Origin: Methylobacterium fujisawaense
GTDB taxonomy: Bacteria; Pseudomonadota; Alphaproteobacteria; Rhizobiales; Beijerinckiaceae
Length of the DNA: 64,000 nucleotides
Direction of reading: 5' to 3'
NCBI RefSeq assembly: GCF_014138435.1
Contig: NZ_JACJIM010000005.1
Coordinates: forward strand, 186,001-250,000
Each line of letters opens with the position of its first letter. Position 1 is the stretch's first letter. The notes below the pieces were generated by a model. That model made no database searches. It worked only from the letters and a program-made list of their open reading frames with translations, and was not told the origin of the DNA. Positions 20,685 to 30,974 of this stretch are shown here, one piece after another. A program made the position numbers and the translations under genes.

Positions 20685-21355
20685 GTCGGGGGGACATTTG
20701 CGGCCGGCGGCGCGGCGCGCAAGACCATGAAGGCGGTAATCAACGCCAGGCCGCCCGAGACGGCCGCCGGGGCGACCAACGCGTACAGGCCGAATTGCTG
20801 ATAGGCGTGGGCACCGAGGAAGGCGCCGAACAACAGCGACATCCAGACCAGAGCATCGCCGATCCACCCCAGCGGATCGCCGGTGCGGGTCAGGGCCTGC
20901 GCGATCTTCTGGCCGAGGCTGAACAGTGCCCCGGTCACGAAGGTGGTCCCGGCTCGGAAGCCCGTGACCTGCGCCAGGACAGCGTTCTGCGACCCCATCG
21001 CCAAGGCGACGAAGAAGGCCGCGAGGCCCAGCTCGGGCGACTCGAGGCCGAGCCCCAGACCGGCGAGGATCAGCAGGGTTTCGTAGGCCAGCACCGCGGG
21101 CGTCGTCCACCGGGCCGGGACCAGGATGGCCAGCCCGCTGCCGAGAACCGACCCCGCCAGGAAGGCGACGATCAGGGTCGCGGGCAGGATCATGCGATGC
21201 AGCTCGGCCCCGGCGCCCAGGACCGCGAGCTGCGTGGTGTTGCCGCTCATGAACGACATGTACAGGCCGCCGAGACGCACGAAGCCGAGGGCATCGACAT
21301 AACCGGCGAGGCCCGTGAGGAGCAGGCCGGAGCCGAGCTGCCAGGGACGCCTCAC
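20681..21355 (-). CDS. DUF1275 (YoaK-type) membrane protein
   Basis: A 224-residue inner-membrane protein with about six hydrophobic segments. The diagnostic N-terminus is GYVDALGFVRLGGLYMSFMSGNTTQLA, cited here as GYVDALGF (residues 19-26) and FMSGNTTQL (about 35-43), with GSQNAVLAQV and TFVTGALF later. Transport has been suggested for the family, but no function is established. The start is GTG at 21355 with GAGG 8 bases upstream. The stop overlaps the start of the WD40 gene by four bases. A CtrA-like box lies about 30 bp upstream. Confidence 0.88.
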   Translation of the reverse strand: MRRPWQLGSGLLLTGLAGYVDALGFVRLGGLYMSFMSGNTTQLAVLGAGAELHRMILPATLIVAFLAGSVLGSGLAILVPARWTTPAVLAYETLLILAGLGLGLESPELGLAAFFVALAMGSQNAVLAQVTGFRAGTTFVTGALFSLGQKIAQALTRTGDPLGWIGDALVWMSLLFGAFLGAHAYQQFGLYALVAPAAVSGGLALITAFMVLRAAPPAANVPPT

Positions 21356-21380
21356 GACCGGGCCTCGCCGTCACGGACCG

Positions 21381-21399
21381 GTAACGAACCGTTAACCAT
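21381..21399. promoter_or_regulatory. CtrA-like box between DUF1275 and response regulator genes
   Basis: GTAA (21381-21384), 7 bases, then TTAA (21392-21395), with TTAACCAT at 21392-21399. The Caulobacter CtrA consensus is TTAA-N7-TTAA, with TTAACCAT as a known half-site form. In DNA this GC-rich the match is notable, and it sits in the only intergenic position expected to hold both divergent promoters. Binding is inferred. Confidence 0.4.
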
Positions 21400-21562
21400 T
21401 TGAACGGCTTCGTTGAGGGACGCCGGGCCGCGGTTAACGCGCCGCTCACCAAACCCGAGCAATTCGATGCAAACACGGTGAACGCCGCGTCGGAAGGGGC
21501 CGTTGCCCTTACGATCCGGCCCGGGGCCATCGAGCCCCCGCCGGGTGAGTGGGAGTTGCGTC

Positions 21563-21991
21563 ATGGTTCCGTTCGCCGCCGCATTCGTCTGCCCGTCCAT
21601 GCCCGTCCCGGACCGGGCCGCCACGATCCTGATCGTCGAGGATGAGCCGACCGTGTGCGAACTGGCCGCCGAGGCGCTGCTCGAGGAAGGGTATCGGGTG
21701 CTCACCGCTGCGGATGCCTGGGAAGCCGAGGCCATCCTGGCTCGCGAGAGCGTCGACCTGCTCTTCACGGATATCGACCTCGCCCGCAATACGAACGGCC
21801 TGTCGCTGGCGCGTTGTGCCCGCGAGCTGTCTCCCGACCTCCCGGTCGTCTACACATCCGGCGGCCGGGCTTGCCTTCCGCCGTGCGAGGCCGTTCCAGG
21901 CTCGGTGTTCGTGCCGAAGCCCTATCGTCCGAGCCAACTCGTGGCGCTGACGCAGGACGTCCTGCGCGCCGCGCTCCTTCATGCCGTCTGA
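21563..21991 (+). CDS. Single-domain response regulator (receiver only)
   Basis: A 142-residue CheY-like receiver with no output domain. The acidic pocket is E26-D27-E28 (ILIVEDEP), the phospho-acceptor is Asp70 in LLFTDID, the switch Thr is in VVYTSGG and the conserved Lys is in VPKPYRP. ATG at 21563 has GGGAG 7 bases upstream; an internal ATG at 21599 would trim a short N-terminal extension. No histidine kinase is nearby, so it is an orphan, likely acting by protein-protein contact or in a phosphorelay. A CtrA-like box lies in its upstream region. Confidence 0.92.
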   Translation: MVPFAAAFVCPSMPVPDRAATILIVEDEPTVCELAAEALLEEGYRVLTAADAWEAEAILARESVDLLFTDIDLARNTNGLSLARCARELSPDLPVVYTSGGRACLPPCEAVPGSVFVPKPYRPSQLVALTQDVLRAALLHAV

Positions 21992-22015
21992 ACTGGACCT
22001 TCGAGGACATCCGCC

Positions 22016-22381
22016 ATGTGGCGCTCCCTTCCCGCAATCGGCTTCGCCCTCGCCGCCGCGATCGCTGCATCGCCGGCCCGAGCCGCCTGCGACGTGAAAG
22101 GCGCGCAGATCGAGGAGGCGATCGCCAAGAAGAGCGAGCTGCGCGAGGATGCCAATGCCCAGCTGGTGCGCGACCTGCGCACCCTGCGCGATGCCGCGAT
22201 CGTCCTCGAGAGCTACAAGTTTCCCGGTGAGTGCGAGGTGCTTCTCGGCATCGTCCGGTCGCTCCTCGCCAATCCGAGCAAGACCATCGAGCAGAGCGGC
22301 GACACCGATGAGGAGAAAGCCGAGGACCTGAACGAGGCGCGCCAGCCCAAGGCTGCCGGCGGCACCCCGACGGCGAAGTAG
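22016..22381 (+). CDS. Small exported protein of unknown function (121 aa)
   Basis: A signal peptide (residues 1-24, ending SPARA) precedes a 97-residue mature protein that is strongly helical and charged, with two cysteines (near residues 25 and 73) that could form a disulfide. I recognise no domain. GAGGA sits 9 bases before the ATG. It begins 24 bp after the response-regulator stop on the same strand, so the two are probably co-transcribed. A periplasmic location is inferred. Confidence 0.7.
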   Translation: MWRSLPAIGFALAAAIAASPARAACDVKGAQIEEAIAKKSELREDANAQLVRDLRTLRDAAIVLESYKFPGECEVLLGIVRSLLANPSKTIEQSGDTDEEKAEDLNEARQPKAAGGTPTAK

Positions 22382-22478
22382 CCATGCCCCGCTCCGTACG
22401 GCACGGGTCAGGCGCAATTCCGCGTCGACCCGAATAGGCGGAAGCGGAAGTCGGCCGGACGCGTCGAGGGCCCGCCGT

Positions 22479-23108
22479 CTAACGCTCCTCGCCGGCGCTG
22501 GCGCCGATCTTGGCGCGGGCCAGAGCCCGGCTCAACTTGGCGGCGATCTGCTCGCGCAGAACATCGGCCATCTCGATATCCACGAGGCGCCAGCTCAACC
22601 CGCGCAGCCGCAGCCGGATGCGCGTGCGCTCGGTGCGCGATCCCTCGGGCGGGATCGGGATCACGACGGCGCGAAAGCCCCGCATCTCCAACGCCGTATA
22701 GTATGACACGAGCCGCCCCAAACCGCGGATCGCCAAGCCCTCGGGATGAGCGCCGGCCGGCCGCTCGACATCGAGCTTGTCGGGCCAGCCATTGGCCAGA
22801 AGGTCCATCACCGTTTCCGGCGTCACCATCGTTTCGGAGAGTGCAAGCGCCAGGCCGTAGGCGGCGTCGTTGAGGCGCTGGCGGTCGCGGGGCTCGAGGT
22901 CAGGATCGGTCTCGGATGCCGTGCGCATTGCCGCGGTGATCTGCCGGACCAGCGAAAGTCGCAGGGTCCTGAAGTTCACATGGCCCTCGACATAGGCGGC
23001 ATCGTGCCGGCGGACCGCCTGCGCGAGGTCGTAGAGCGACCACAGCGGGCTCATGGTGAAGGCAAGCCACGCGACGGCCAGGGCGAGCGGGATCGCGAGC
23101 CAGCGCAT
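22479..23108 (-). CDS. DUF2939 domain protein, membrane-anchored
   Basis: A 209-residue protein with an N-terminal hydrophobic anchor (residues 3-25) and a soluble part that starts with LYDLAQAVRRHDAAYVEGHVNF, the characteristic opening of DUF2939 (quoted part: LYDLAQAVRRHD). Function is unknown; a periplasmic orientation is likely. It begins 24 bp after the rppH stop on the same strand, so it probably shares that transcript. The C-terminal half ends in repeated basic helices (REQIAAKLSRALARAKIG). Confidence 0.8.
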   Translation of the reverse strand: MRWLAIPLALAVAWLAFTMSPLWSLYDLAQAVRRHDAAYVEGHVNFRTLRLSLVRQITAAMRTASETDPDLEPRDRQRLNDAAYGLALALSETMVTPETVMDLLANGWPDKLDVERPAGAHPEGLAIRGLGRLVSYYTALEMRGFRAVVIPIPPEGSRTERTRIRLRLRGLSWRLVDIEMADVLREQIAAKLSRALARAKIGASAGEER

Positions 23109-23132
23109 GGCCTCAGCGCCCCGTCCGCGCGG

Positions 23133-23687
23133 TCAAGGCTGCGCCGACCATCGATCGAGACCGGAGAAGGCCGCGACGACCCCCTCGTAGACCGGCCGCT
23201 TGAAGGGAACGATCAGATCGGGAAGTTCGGCGAACTGCGCCCAGCGCCAGGCATCGAATTCCGGCTTGTCGGCGCCGCCTCCGGGATTGAGCACGTCGAT
23301 CACGTCCTCGCTGCCCAGGAAGCCGTAGGCGAACCATTTCTGCGTCTGGCCACGATACCGACCCTTCCAGGCCTGCTTCATCACGGCCGGGGGCAGGTCA
23401 TAGGCGAGCCATTCGGGGATCTCGGCGAGGAGCTTCACGGCCTCCGGCGGTACGTTCGTCTCCTCATAGAGTTCGCGGCGCGCGGCGGCCTCGGGATCCT
23501 CGCCGGGATCGATGCCGCCCTGAGGCATCTGCCACATGTACGGGCCGGCCACATGCTCAGAACCCGCACCCTTCTTGCGCCGTCCGACGAACACGCCGCC
23601 CGATGGCGCAATCAGCGCGATGCCCACGCAGGGGCGGTAGGGCAGGGCGGTGCCCAGGTCCGAATCCGTTACCATCGAGACGACCAT
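23133..23687 (-). CDS. rppH: RNA pyrophosphohydrolase (Nudix)
   Basis: Removes pyrophosphate from the 5' end of transcripts to start decay, or hydrolyses diadenosine polyphosphates. The 184-residue protein has the RppH-type opening [10 protein letters not shown], followed by [15 protein letters not shown] complete Nudix box spans [20 protein letters not shown] with catalytic REL-EE residues near positions 58-80. The later YDLPP and YRGQTQKWF motifs are specific to the RppH/IalA branch. It lies downstream of the polysaccharide deacetylase gene on the same strand, with 94 bp between. Confidence 0.95.
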   Translation of the reverse strand: MVVSMVTDSDLGTALPYRPCVGIALIAPSGGVFVGRRKKGAGSEHVAGPYMWQMPQGGIDPGEDPEAAARRELYEETNVPPEAVKLLAEIPEWLAYDLPPAVMKQAWKGRYRGQTQKWFAYGFLGSEDVIDVLNPGGGADKPEFDAWRWAQFAELPDLIVPFKRPVYEGVVAAFSGLDRWSAQP

Positions 23688-23781
23688 AGGTCAGGGGTGG
23701 CCGTTGCGGCAACGCCGCCCAAGTCTTTCCCGATCCCGGTGGGGGTGGATCTACTTGCGCTGACTATAATCACGCGCGTCC

Positions 23782-25017
23782 TCAATCTGCCGTCGAGACC
23801 CGCTTGTCGCGGACGCCGCGCAGCGCAACGCTCGCCGGGACCAAGCGCAGACCGCGGGCGTCGATGTCCTTCGCCCAGCGGGCGATCCGGTCGACGCTCA
23901 GTGCCGTTCCGGTCGCCGAGACGAGGACGAAGCCATTGGCACGCGCCCGGGCTTCCGCCTGCGCCAGGGCCGCATCGATGGCGTCGGCGCGCGGCGTGGT
24001 GTCGAGGACGATCTCGGCGCGGGCGATCGGTGTCTTGCCCTTGTTGGCGGGCATCGTCGCGGCCTTGGGCGCCGTTCCGTCGTCGAGGAACCCCAGGCCA
24101 CGGGCGCCGATCTCGCGCAGCACCGGCTCGAAGGCCGCATCGGCCATCAGCTTGGCACCCATGAAATTCACGAGGCCCACATAGCCCGAGAAGCGCGTCA
24201 TCGCCCAGGCGAGACGATCGGCATTCTCAGGTCCCTTCAGGGCCGTCAGCAGGGTCTGGGGCCCCGGGTCGCTGTCAGGGTAATCGAACGGCTCCATCGG
24301 CAGCTGCAGGAAGATCTCATGGCCGGCATCCCGCGCGCGTGCGGTCGCGTGCTCGGCCTCGCCGCCATAGGGGAGGAAGGCGAGGCTGACGGCGGCGGGC
24401 AAGCGTGCGGTGGCCACGGCCGTCGTGGCTTGGCCGATGCCCAGCCCGGTCACCACGATGGCGATGCGCGGACCGGTGCCGGGTTCCTCGGAGCGGGCAT
24501 AGACGTCGAGCGGGCGGATGCGCCCCTCGCCGAGCTTCGGCATCAGCCCGTGGCGTCCGGCCTCGCTGATCCGCGGATCAGGCGCCGGGACGAGCCGCGG
24601 TGCATTCGGCGGCGGTACGCGGATCACCACCGCATCGCTCGGACCGCTGCCGGGCGGCCGCACCACCGTCACGCCGGACGCGGTCTCAACCTCCTCGGCG
24701 CTGCGCTGAAGCGGGGCCGTGCTGGGGGCAGTCGCAAGGACCTGGGGCTGCAGGGTGGGAGGCGCCTGTGTGGCCGGACGCATCGTGGGCTCGCGCATCG
24801 CGATCGCGACCTGCACGCGCGGTTCGCCGCCGTCGGGATCCCCGAGGGCGAGGACAAGGCCGGCTGCCACTGCAAAGCCGGCCGCGATCGCGGCAGCAGC
24901 GATACGGGGCCGCCGGGCAGCCGCGATCAGCTGCCCGAGCCGGCTCGTGGGCTGCGCCGGCACCGCCTCAGGCACCCCGAGGGGGCGCGTGAGGATATCG
25001 TCCGTGGACTCGGTCAA
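23782..25017 (-). CDS. Divergent polysaccharide deacetylase family protein
   Basis: A 411-residue protein with an N-terminal cytoplasmic stretch, one membrane segment (about residues 38-58), a proline-rich linker and a C-terminal domain of the divergent polysaccharide deacetylase family (formerly DUF610). That domain starts near residue 185 (RIAIVVTGLGIG) and carries LAFLPYGG, IFLQLPMEPFDYP, VNFMGAKL and LGFLDDGT. It is expected to act on envelope glycans in the periplasm, although classic NodB metal residues are not all present. The only good start is TTG at 25017 with GAGAG 4 bases upstream. A CtrA-like box lies about 80 bp upstream. Confidence 0.85.
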   Translation of the reverse strand: MTESTDDILTRPLGVPEAVPAQPTSRLGQLIAAARRPRIAAAAIAAGFAVAAGLVLALGDPDGGEPRVQVAIAMREPTMRPATQAPPTLQPQVLATAPSTAPLQRSAEEVETASGVTVVRPPGSGPSDAVVIRVPPPNAPRLVPAPDPRISEAGRHGLMPKLGEGRIRPLDVYARSEEPGTGPRIAIVVTGLGIGQATTAVATARLPAAVSLAFLPYGGEAEHATARARDAGHEIFLQLPMEPFDYPDSDPGPQTLLTALKGPENADRLAWAMTRFSGYVGLVNFMGAKLMADAAFEPVLREIGARGLGFLDDGTAPKAATMPANKGKTPIARAEIVLDTTPRADAIDAALAQAEARARANGFVLVSATGTALSVDRIARWAKDIDARGLRLVPASVALRGVRDKRVSTAD

Positions 25018-25092
25018 GCGGCTCTCGATGCGGGATCACGATTGCTGCGCCGATCGGCAATGCGCCAATCCTTCCGTCCATTGCCGGCGGTT

Positions 25093-25111
25093 ATGGTTAA
25101 CGTTCCGCTAA
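25093..25111. promoter_or_regulatory. CtrA-like box upstream of the polysaccharide deacetylase gene
   Basis: On the plus strand TTAA (25097-25100), 7 bases, then CTAA (25108-25111). On the minus strand the same block reads TTAACCAT (25100-25093). Both forms match known CtrA recognition patterns with at most one mismatch. The site lies 76-94 bp before the TTG start of the minus-strand gene. Its presence in the shortest AT-rich patch of this gap supports a regulatory role, but binding is inferred. Confidence 0.42.
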
Positions 25112-25132
25112 TGCCCGGTCCCGGAACGGAAA

Positions 25133-25161
25133 ATCCCGCCCGGCGCGGCGCCGGACGGGAT
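25133..25161 (-). terminator. Rho-independent terminator after ctpA
   Basis: Reading on the minus strand, ATCCCG and CCGGC arms pair across a 5-base loop with one internal mismatch (stem of 11 bp). A TTTT run follows immediately. It lies 28 bp downstream of the ctpA stop and separates the long minus-strand block from the polysaccharide deacetylase gene. Confidence 0.75.
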
Positions 25162-25188
25162 CGGGTCGTCAGGGCGTTCCGAACGCCG

Positions 25189-26528
<1,340 letters not shown>

Positions 26529-26529
<1 letters not shown>

Positions 26530-27896
26530 CAGCCGCGAACCTTCTCGCCAAGTACCGTATTGTTCGGGCTCTTCGCCCACCACGGCTCCGGATCGATGGA
26601 GCCGCCGTCCTTCTTGAACTCGACGTACAGGGTGGGATCACCCTCGGACCCGCCGGGACCTGCGCTCTTCTCGCCCATGGTGCCGACCGGCTCGCCCGCG
26701 AGCACGAACTGACCGACCTCGACGCTGATCTGATCCATCCCCGCTAGCAAAAGATAGTAGCCGTCGCCAGCGTTGATGATCAAGAGTTGCCCGTAGGACC
26801 GAAACGGCCCGGCGAACTGCACCCACCCGTCGGCCGGGGACGAGACGGACGCCTTGGGACGGGTCGTAAACGACACGCCGCGGGTGGTGCCACCATTGCC
26901 ATCGGGCTGGTTGAAGCCGCGTGCGACGCGTCCGCTCACCGGCCGCGGCACTTCGCCCCGCGCCTCGGCGAAGTGGACTTTGGGTGCCAATCGGGCGGGG
27001 TCGCGGAAGCCGGCCGCGGCGAAGCGCTCCTGGGTGATGCGCGCCTCCCGCTCGGCCGCTGCCTTGGCCTCCTCGGCGGAGCGCTTCGCCGCTGCGACCT
27101 CTGCCTCCGTGCGATCGAGAAGGTCCTTCAGGTTCTTGGCCTGGGCACCGAGCTCGGCGGCCCTGCGGCGCTCGGCCGTGAGGCCGCTCTCGATCTCGGC
27201 CTGACGGGCGCGGCGGGCGGCGACCAGCGCCTGCAGGCGCTGCTGTTCGCGCGCCCAGCCGGCAAGGTCATTGGACAACCCTTCCTTGTCCTGCGCGATC
27301 AATCCGCGCAGCCTGATCATTTCCGCGAGATCGGCCGCCAGTGTGTCGACCTCGCCGCGCAGTTCCGGCACCACCGCGCCAAGCAGCATCGAGGTCCGGA
27401 TCGCCGCGAGCACGTCTTCGGGGCTCACCAGAACGGCCGGCGGCGGCCGGCGCCCCATGCGCTGGAGCGCCGCCAGGATCTCGGCGACGATGCCGCGTCG
27501 GCCCTGCAGCGAGTGGCGGATCGCTGCCTCGCTCTCGCTCATCGCCTTCAGGCGCTCCTCCAGGCGGCTCAGGCGGTCTTCCGTCGCCTGCGCCTGTCGG
27601 CCCGCATCGAGAAGGGCGGCGTCGAGCTTCGCCCGGTCGGAGCCGATGGCTGCGATCTCCGACTCGAACTGCGAACGCTGGCCGGCACTGGCCGCGATCG
27701 CATCCTGGACGCGCTTCAGATTCTCGGCCCGGCGCTCACGTTCCTCATTGGCACGCTGAATGGCTTCGGGGTCGGTGGCCGGAGGCGTCTCCGACCGCGC
27801 GGCCGAGCCGATCGAGACGAGGGCGACCAGGGTCAGCGTCTGCAGCGCGCGTCTTGACGTGGACTTCGACCCGGCCGTCATCTCAGGGATGGCCAT
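26529..27896 (-). CDS. envC: EnvC-like murein hydrolase activator (degenerate LytM domain)
   Basis: A 455-residue periplasmic coiled-coil protein. A signal peptide (to about residue 35) is followed by two long helical coiled-coil segments (about 45-120 and 200-290) and a C-terminal M23/LytM domain (about 320-445). The zinc ligands of active M23 enzymes are missing: the usual His in the first motif is replaced in RGVSFTTRPKASV, and the final H-x-H is LYVEF. This fits EnvC, which activates amidases rather than cutting murein itself. It overlaps ctpA by one base and follows rlmH by 6 bp, so it is an internal operon member. Confidence 0.9.
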
Positions 27897-27902
27897 AGGG
27901 GG

Positions 27903-28397
27903 TCAGCCCGCCTCACCGCGATGGTAGGGGTGCCCCGACAGGATGGTGAGGCTGCGGTAGAGCTGTTCGAGAGCGAGCACGCGCACGAGTCCATGGGGCA
28001 GGGTGGCGGCCCCGAAAGACAGGATCAACTCCGCCTTCGTCCGAATTGAGGCGTCGAGACCGTCCGGCCCTCCGATCGCCACCACGAGTGCCGGCCGGGC
28101 GGCATCGCGCCAAGCGGCGACGCGTTCGGCCAGCGCCTCGCTTCCGATATCGGCACGACCGCGTTCGTCATAGGCGACCAGCACACCGCCCGGCGGCATG
28201 TGGCCCGTCAGGGCCGCCGCCTCCTCGGCACATCGGTCGAGGGCGCGACGGGCACGGGATTCTGCGACCTCGATGCTGTCGCAAGTGGCGAAGCCGAGCC
28301 CGCGACCGAGTTGCGCGGCACGGTCGCGATATCGTGAGGCCAGCTCGCGCTCAGGACCGGCCTTCAGACGTCCGACTGCGGCCAGAATCAGGCGCAT
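27903..28397 (-). CDS. rlmH: 23S rRNA (pseudouridine1915-N3)-methyltransferase
   Basis: SPOUT-class methyltransferase that modifies pseudouridine 1915 in helix 69 of 23S rRNA in assembled ribosomes. The 164-residue length is typical. The C-terminal knot shows ALVVAIGGPDGLD (SAM-binding GGPDG), then ILSFGAATLPHGLVRVLALEQLYR and the conserved end GHPYHRG (quoted parts: LSFGAATLPHGLVR, LEQLYR). It sits between rsfS and envC in the conserved minus-strand operon, with 15 bp to rsfS and 6 bp to envC. Confidence 0.97.
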   Translation of the reverse strand: MRLILAAVGRLKAGPERELASRYRDRAAQLGRGLGFATCDSIEVAESRARRALDRCAEEAAALTGHMPPGGVLVAYDERGRADIGSEALAERVAAWRDAARPALVVAIGGPDGLDASIRTKAELILSFGAATLPHGLVRVLALEQLYRSLTILSGHPYHRGEAG

Positions 28398-28412
28398 CGG
28401 CCGCGGTCCGGA

Positions 28413-28802
28413 TCAGCCGGCCGCGATCCCGACCGGGCGGTCGGCGCCCCACATCTTCTCGAGGTTGTAGAAGCCGCGGACCTCGGGACGGAAGATGTGC
28501 ACCAGCACGTCGCCGGCATCGATCAACACCCAGTCGCAGGCCGGGAGGCCCTCGACCCGGGCGTTGCCGAAGCCGCGGTTCTTCATTTCCTGAACGATCT
28601 TGTCGGCGATCGAGCCGACATGCCTCTGCGAGCGCCCAGAGGTGATGATCATCGTGTCGGCGAGCGACGTCTTGCCGGCCAGATCGATTGCGATCGTCTC
28701 CTCGGCTTTCATGTCATCGAGGCATTCGAGCGCAAGGGCCTTAAGGTCGTCCGAGCGCGCCTGACCGGCTTCCACCGGGGCTTGGACGGGGGTGCGGATC
28801 AT
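28413..28802 (-). CDS. rsfS: Ribosome silencing factor
   Basis: Binds ribosomal protein L14 and blocks subunit joining under nutrient stress. The 129-residue protein has the family core: ALECLDDMKAEETIAIDL, TMIITSGRSQRHV, and WVLIDAGDVLVHIF followed by RGFYNLEKMWG. All sit at the usual spacing. It lies between nadD and rlmH on the same strand, the standard bacterial neighbourhood. The upstream spacer to nadD is 57 bp. Confidence 0.97.
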   Translation of the reverse strand: MIRTPVQAPVEAGQARSDDLKALALECLDDMKAEETIAIDLAGKTSLADTMIITSGRSQRHVGSIADKIVQEMKNRGFGNARVEGLPACDWVLIDAGDVLVHIFRPEVRGFYNLEKMWGADRPVGIAAG

Positions 28803-28859
28803 CTCCGTGCGGCTGGTCTCGGGCAGAGTCCTGGTTCCTCGTTCTGCCGCACGGCGGTG

Positions 28860-29534
28860 TCATGCCGTGCGGGATGACATGAAATTGGCGGTATCGGTCG
28901 TCGATTGCAACCGCGCTTGCGGCCGTCGTGACGTCGTTGGCCCCGTACTTGCGCGAATCTGCGTGGACGACAGGCTCGAACGGGGCCCGTGCAGGAACAC
29001 CCAGGCCGGCGGCGGCCGCAGCGCGAGCGTCGATGCCGCCTCCTCGGGAATCCGGGCGTCGGCCAAGCGCCGCGCAGCCCGGGCGCTGAGCGGTGTCATG
29101 GTGAAACCCGGCCGGTCGATGACGACGATCGGCAGGAGCCGGGCGATCTCGGCGAAACCCTTCCAGCGATGAAAGGTGCCGAGCGAATCCGCCCCCATGA
29201 TCCAGACGAAGTGCACGCCGGGGCAGCGGCGCTTGAGGAAGCGCAGGGTCTGGACCGTGAAGCGGACGCCCAGAGCCGCTTCGATGCCGGTCACGGCGAT
29301 CCGCGGATGACGGGCGATGCGGTGGGCCTGGGCAGACCGCACCTCCACCGAGGGGAGGGCGCTCCGGCTCTTGAGCGGGTTCCCCGGGCTCACCAGCCAC
29401 CAGACCCGATCCAGGCCGAGCCGACGCAGTGCCGCGAGGGTCACGTGCCGGTGGCCCAGATGGGCGGGATTGAAGGACCCGCCATAGAGGCCGATCCGCA
29501 TGCCGGGGGCGCTTGGCGGCAGGGTCAGCCGCAC
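28860..29534 (-). CDS. nadD: Nicotinate-nucleotide adenylyltransferase
   Basis: Converts nicotinate mononucleotide and ATP to deamido-NAD. The 224-residue protein has the nucleotidyltransferase signature GLYGGSFNPAHLGH near residues 15-28 and FVWIMGADSL near residue 112. The second phosphate-binding motif is SSTQIRAS near residue 190 (family: I-STxIR). The last 25 residues, rich in Thr/Ser/Arg, extend past the usual end. The start is GTG at 29534 with AAGG 5 bases upstream. The gene follows proA by 19 bp. Confidence 0.96.
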   Translation of the reverse strand: MRLTLPPSAPGMRIGLYGGSFNPAHLGHRHVTLAALRRLGLDRVWWLVSPGNPLKSRSALPSVEVRSAQAHRIARHPRIAVTGIEAALGVRFTVQTLRFLKRRCPGVHFVWIMGADSLGTFHRWKGFAEIARLLPIVVIDRPGFTMTPLSARAARRLADARIPEEAASTLALRPPPAWVFLHGPRSSLSSTQIRASTGPTTSRRPQARLQSTTDTANFMSSRTA

Positions 29535-29553
29535 GCCGGACCTTCAGCGCAGG

Positions 29554-30852
29554 TCACGGGCGCGTCTGGCCGTTGCCGTGGACGCGATACTTGAATGTGG
29601 TCAGCTGCTCGACACCCACCGGCCCTCGCGCGTGCATCCGCCCCGTGGCGATGCCGATCTCGGCCCCGAAGCCGAACTCGCCGCCATCGGCAAATTGAGT
29701 GGAGGCGTTGTGGGTGACGATGGCCGAATCGACCTCGGCGAGGAAACGGGTCGCCGCCGTGTCGTCCTCGGTGATGATCGCGTCGGTGTGATGCGAGCCA
29801 TAGGTCTCGATGTGCTCGATGGCCGCTTCGATCCCGTCGACCACCCGCACCGCGATGATCGCGTCGAGATACTCGGTATGCCAATCCTCCTCGGAGGCGG
29901 CGGTCACCCGCGGATCGACGGCGCGCGTCTCGGCATCGCCGCGGACCGCGCAGCCGCTCTCGAGCAGCGCGTGGACGAGCGGCGCGAGATGGGTCGCGGC
30001 ACAGGCGCGGTCGACCAGCAGGGTCTCGGCGGCGCCGCAGACGCTCGTGCGGCGCATCTTGCTGTTGAGCAGCACGGTGCGGGCCATGTCGAGGTCGGCC
30101 GCTGCGGCGACATAGACATGGTTGATGCCGTCGAGATGGGCGAAGACCGGAACGCGCGCCTCGGCCTGGACGCGTTCCACGAGGCCGCGACCGCCCCGCG
30201 GGACGATGACATCGACGCAACCGTCGAGGCCCGCGAGCATCAGCCCGACGGCGGCGCGGTCGCGGGTCGGCACCAGCTGGATGGCGTCCTCCGGCAAGCC
30301 GGCATCGGCGAGCCCGCGGCTCATGGCCCGCGCGATCGCCATAGCCGTGCGATGGCTGTCCGAGCCGGCGCGGAGGATCGCGGCGTTGCCGGCCTTGAGG
30401 CAGAGCGCACCCGCGTCCGCAGTCACATTCGGGCGCGCCTCGAAGATCACCCCGACGACGCCGAGCGGCACCGCGATGCGCTCGATCAGCAGGCCGTTCG
30501 GCCGCTCGATGGCGGCCAGCTGACGTCCGACCGGATCGGCCAGGGAGCCGACCTTCTCGACGGCATCCGCCATGCCGGCGAGCCGCCCGGGATCCAGGGT
30601 GAGACGGTCGATCAGGGCGGCGCTCTGGCCCGCGCTCCGGGCGGCGGCCACGTCCCGCGCGTTCTCGCTCAGGATTTCGTCACGGCTCGCCCGGATCCGC
30701 TCGGCGATCGATTTGAGCGCCCCGTCCTTGGTTCGCGCCGAGGCCAGCGCCATACGCCGGGCCGCCGCGCGGGCCCGACGGCCGATGGCCGCCATCTGCT
30801 CCGGCAGGGTATCGGCCTCGGCGAAGTCCGATCTCAGGTTCAGGACGGGCAC
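29554..30852 (-). CDS. proA: Gamma-glutamyl phosphate reductase
   Basis: Second step of proline synthesis: reduces gamma-glutamyl phosphate to glutamate-5-semialdehyde with NADPH. The protein has 432 residues. It shows [17 protein letters not shown] and [15 protein letters not shown] in the Rossmann part, [14 protein letters not shown] with the catalytic Cys, and [11 protein letters not shown] and [20 protein letters not shown] near the C-terminus (quoted part: [17 protein letters not shown]). The start chosen is GTG at 30852 with GAGGA 7 bases upstream; a longer frame to 30963 lacks family residues. It is separated from proB by an unusually long, AT-rich spacer. Confidence 0.97.
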   Translation of the reverse strand: MPVLNLRSDFAEADTLPEQMAAIGRRARAAARRMALASARTKDGALKSIAERIRASRDEILSENARDVAAARSAGQSAALIDRLTLDPGRLAGMADAVEKVGSLADPVGRQLAAIERPNGLLIERIAVPLGVVGVIFEARPNVTADAGALCLKAGNAAILRAGSDSHRTAMAIARAMSRGLADAGLPEDAIQLVPTRDRAAVGLMLAGLDGCVDVIVPRGGRGLVERVQAEARVPVFAHLDGINHVYVAAAADLDMARTVLLNSKMRRTSVCGAAETLLVDRACAATHLAPLVHALLESGCAVRGDAETRAVDPRVTAASEEDWHTEYLDAIIAVRVVDGIEAAIEHIETYGSHHTDAIITEDDTAATRFLAEVDSAIVTHNASTQFADGGEFGFGAEIGIATGRMHARGPVGVEQLTTFKYRVHGNGQTRP

Positions 30853-30974
30853 GCTGGCGTCCTCGATGTGCGACGGCCGCAGGAACGGCCAGACGATGGA
30901 AAGCGCCGTATTTGCACACCCGACACCGGTCCGACAAGAGTGCCGGCTCGTGATTGGGCGCAATGATCGGAGCG

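Noticed and set aside
23763..23768. Perfect TATAAT on the plus strand between rppH and the deacetylase gene
   Set aside because: No plus-strand gene follows and no -35 box is at the right distance.
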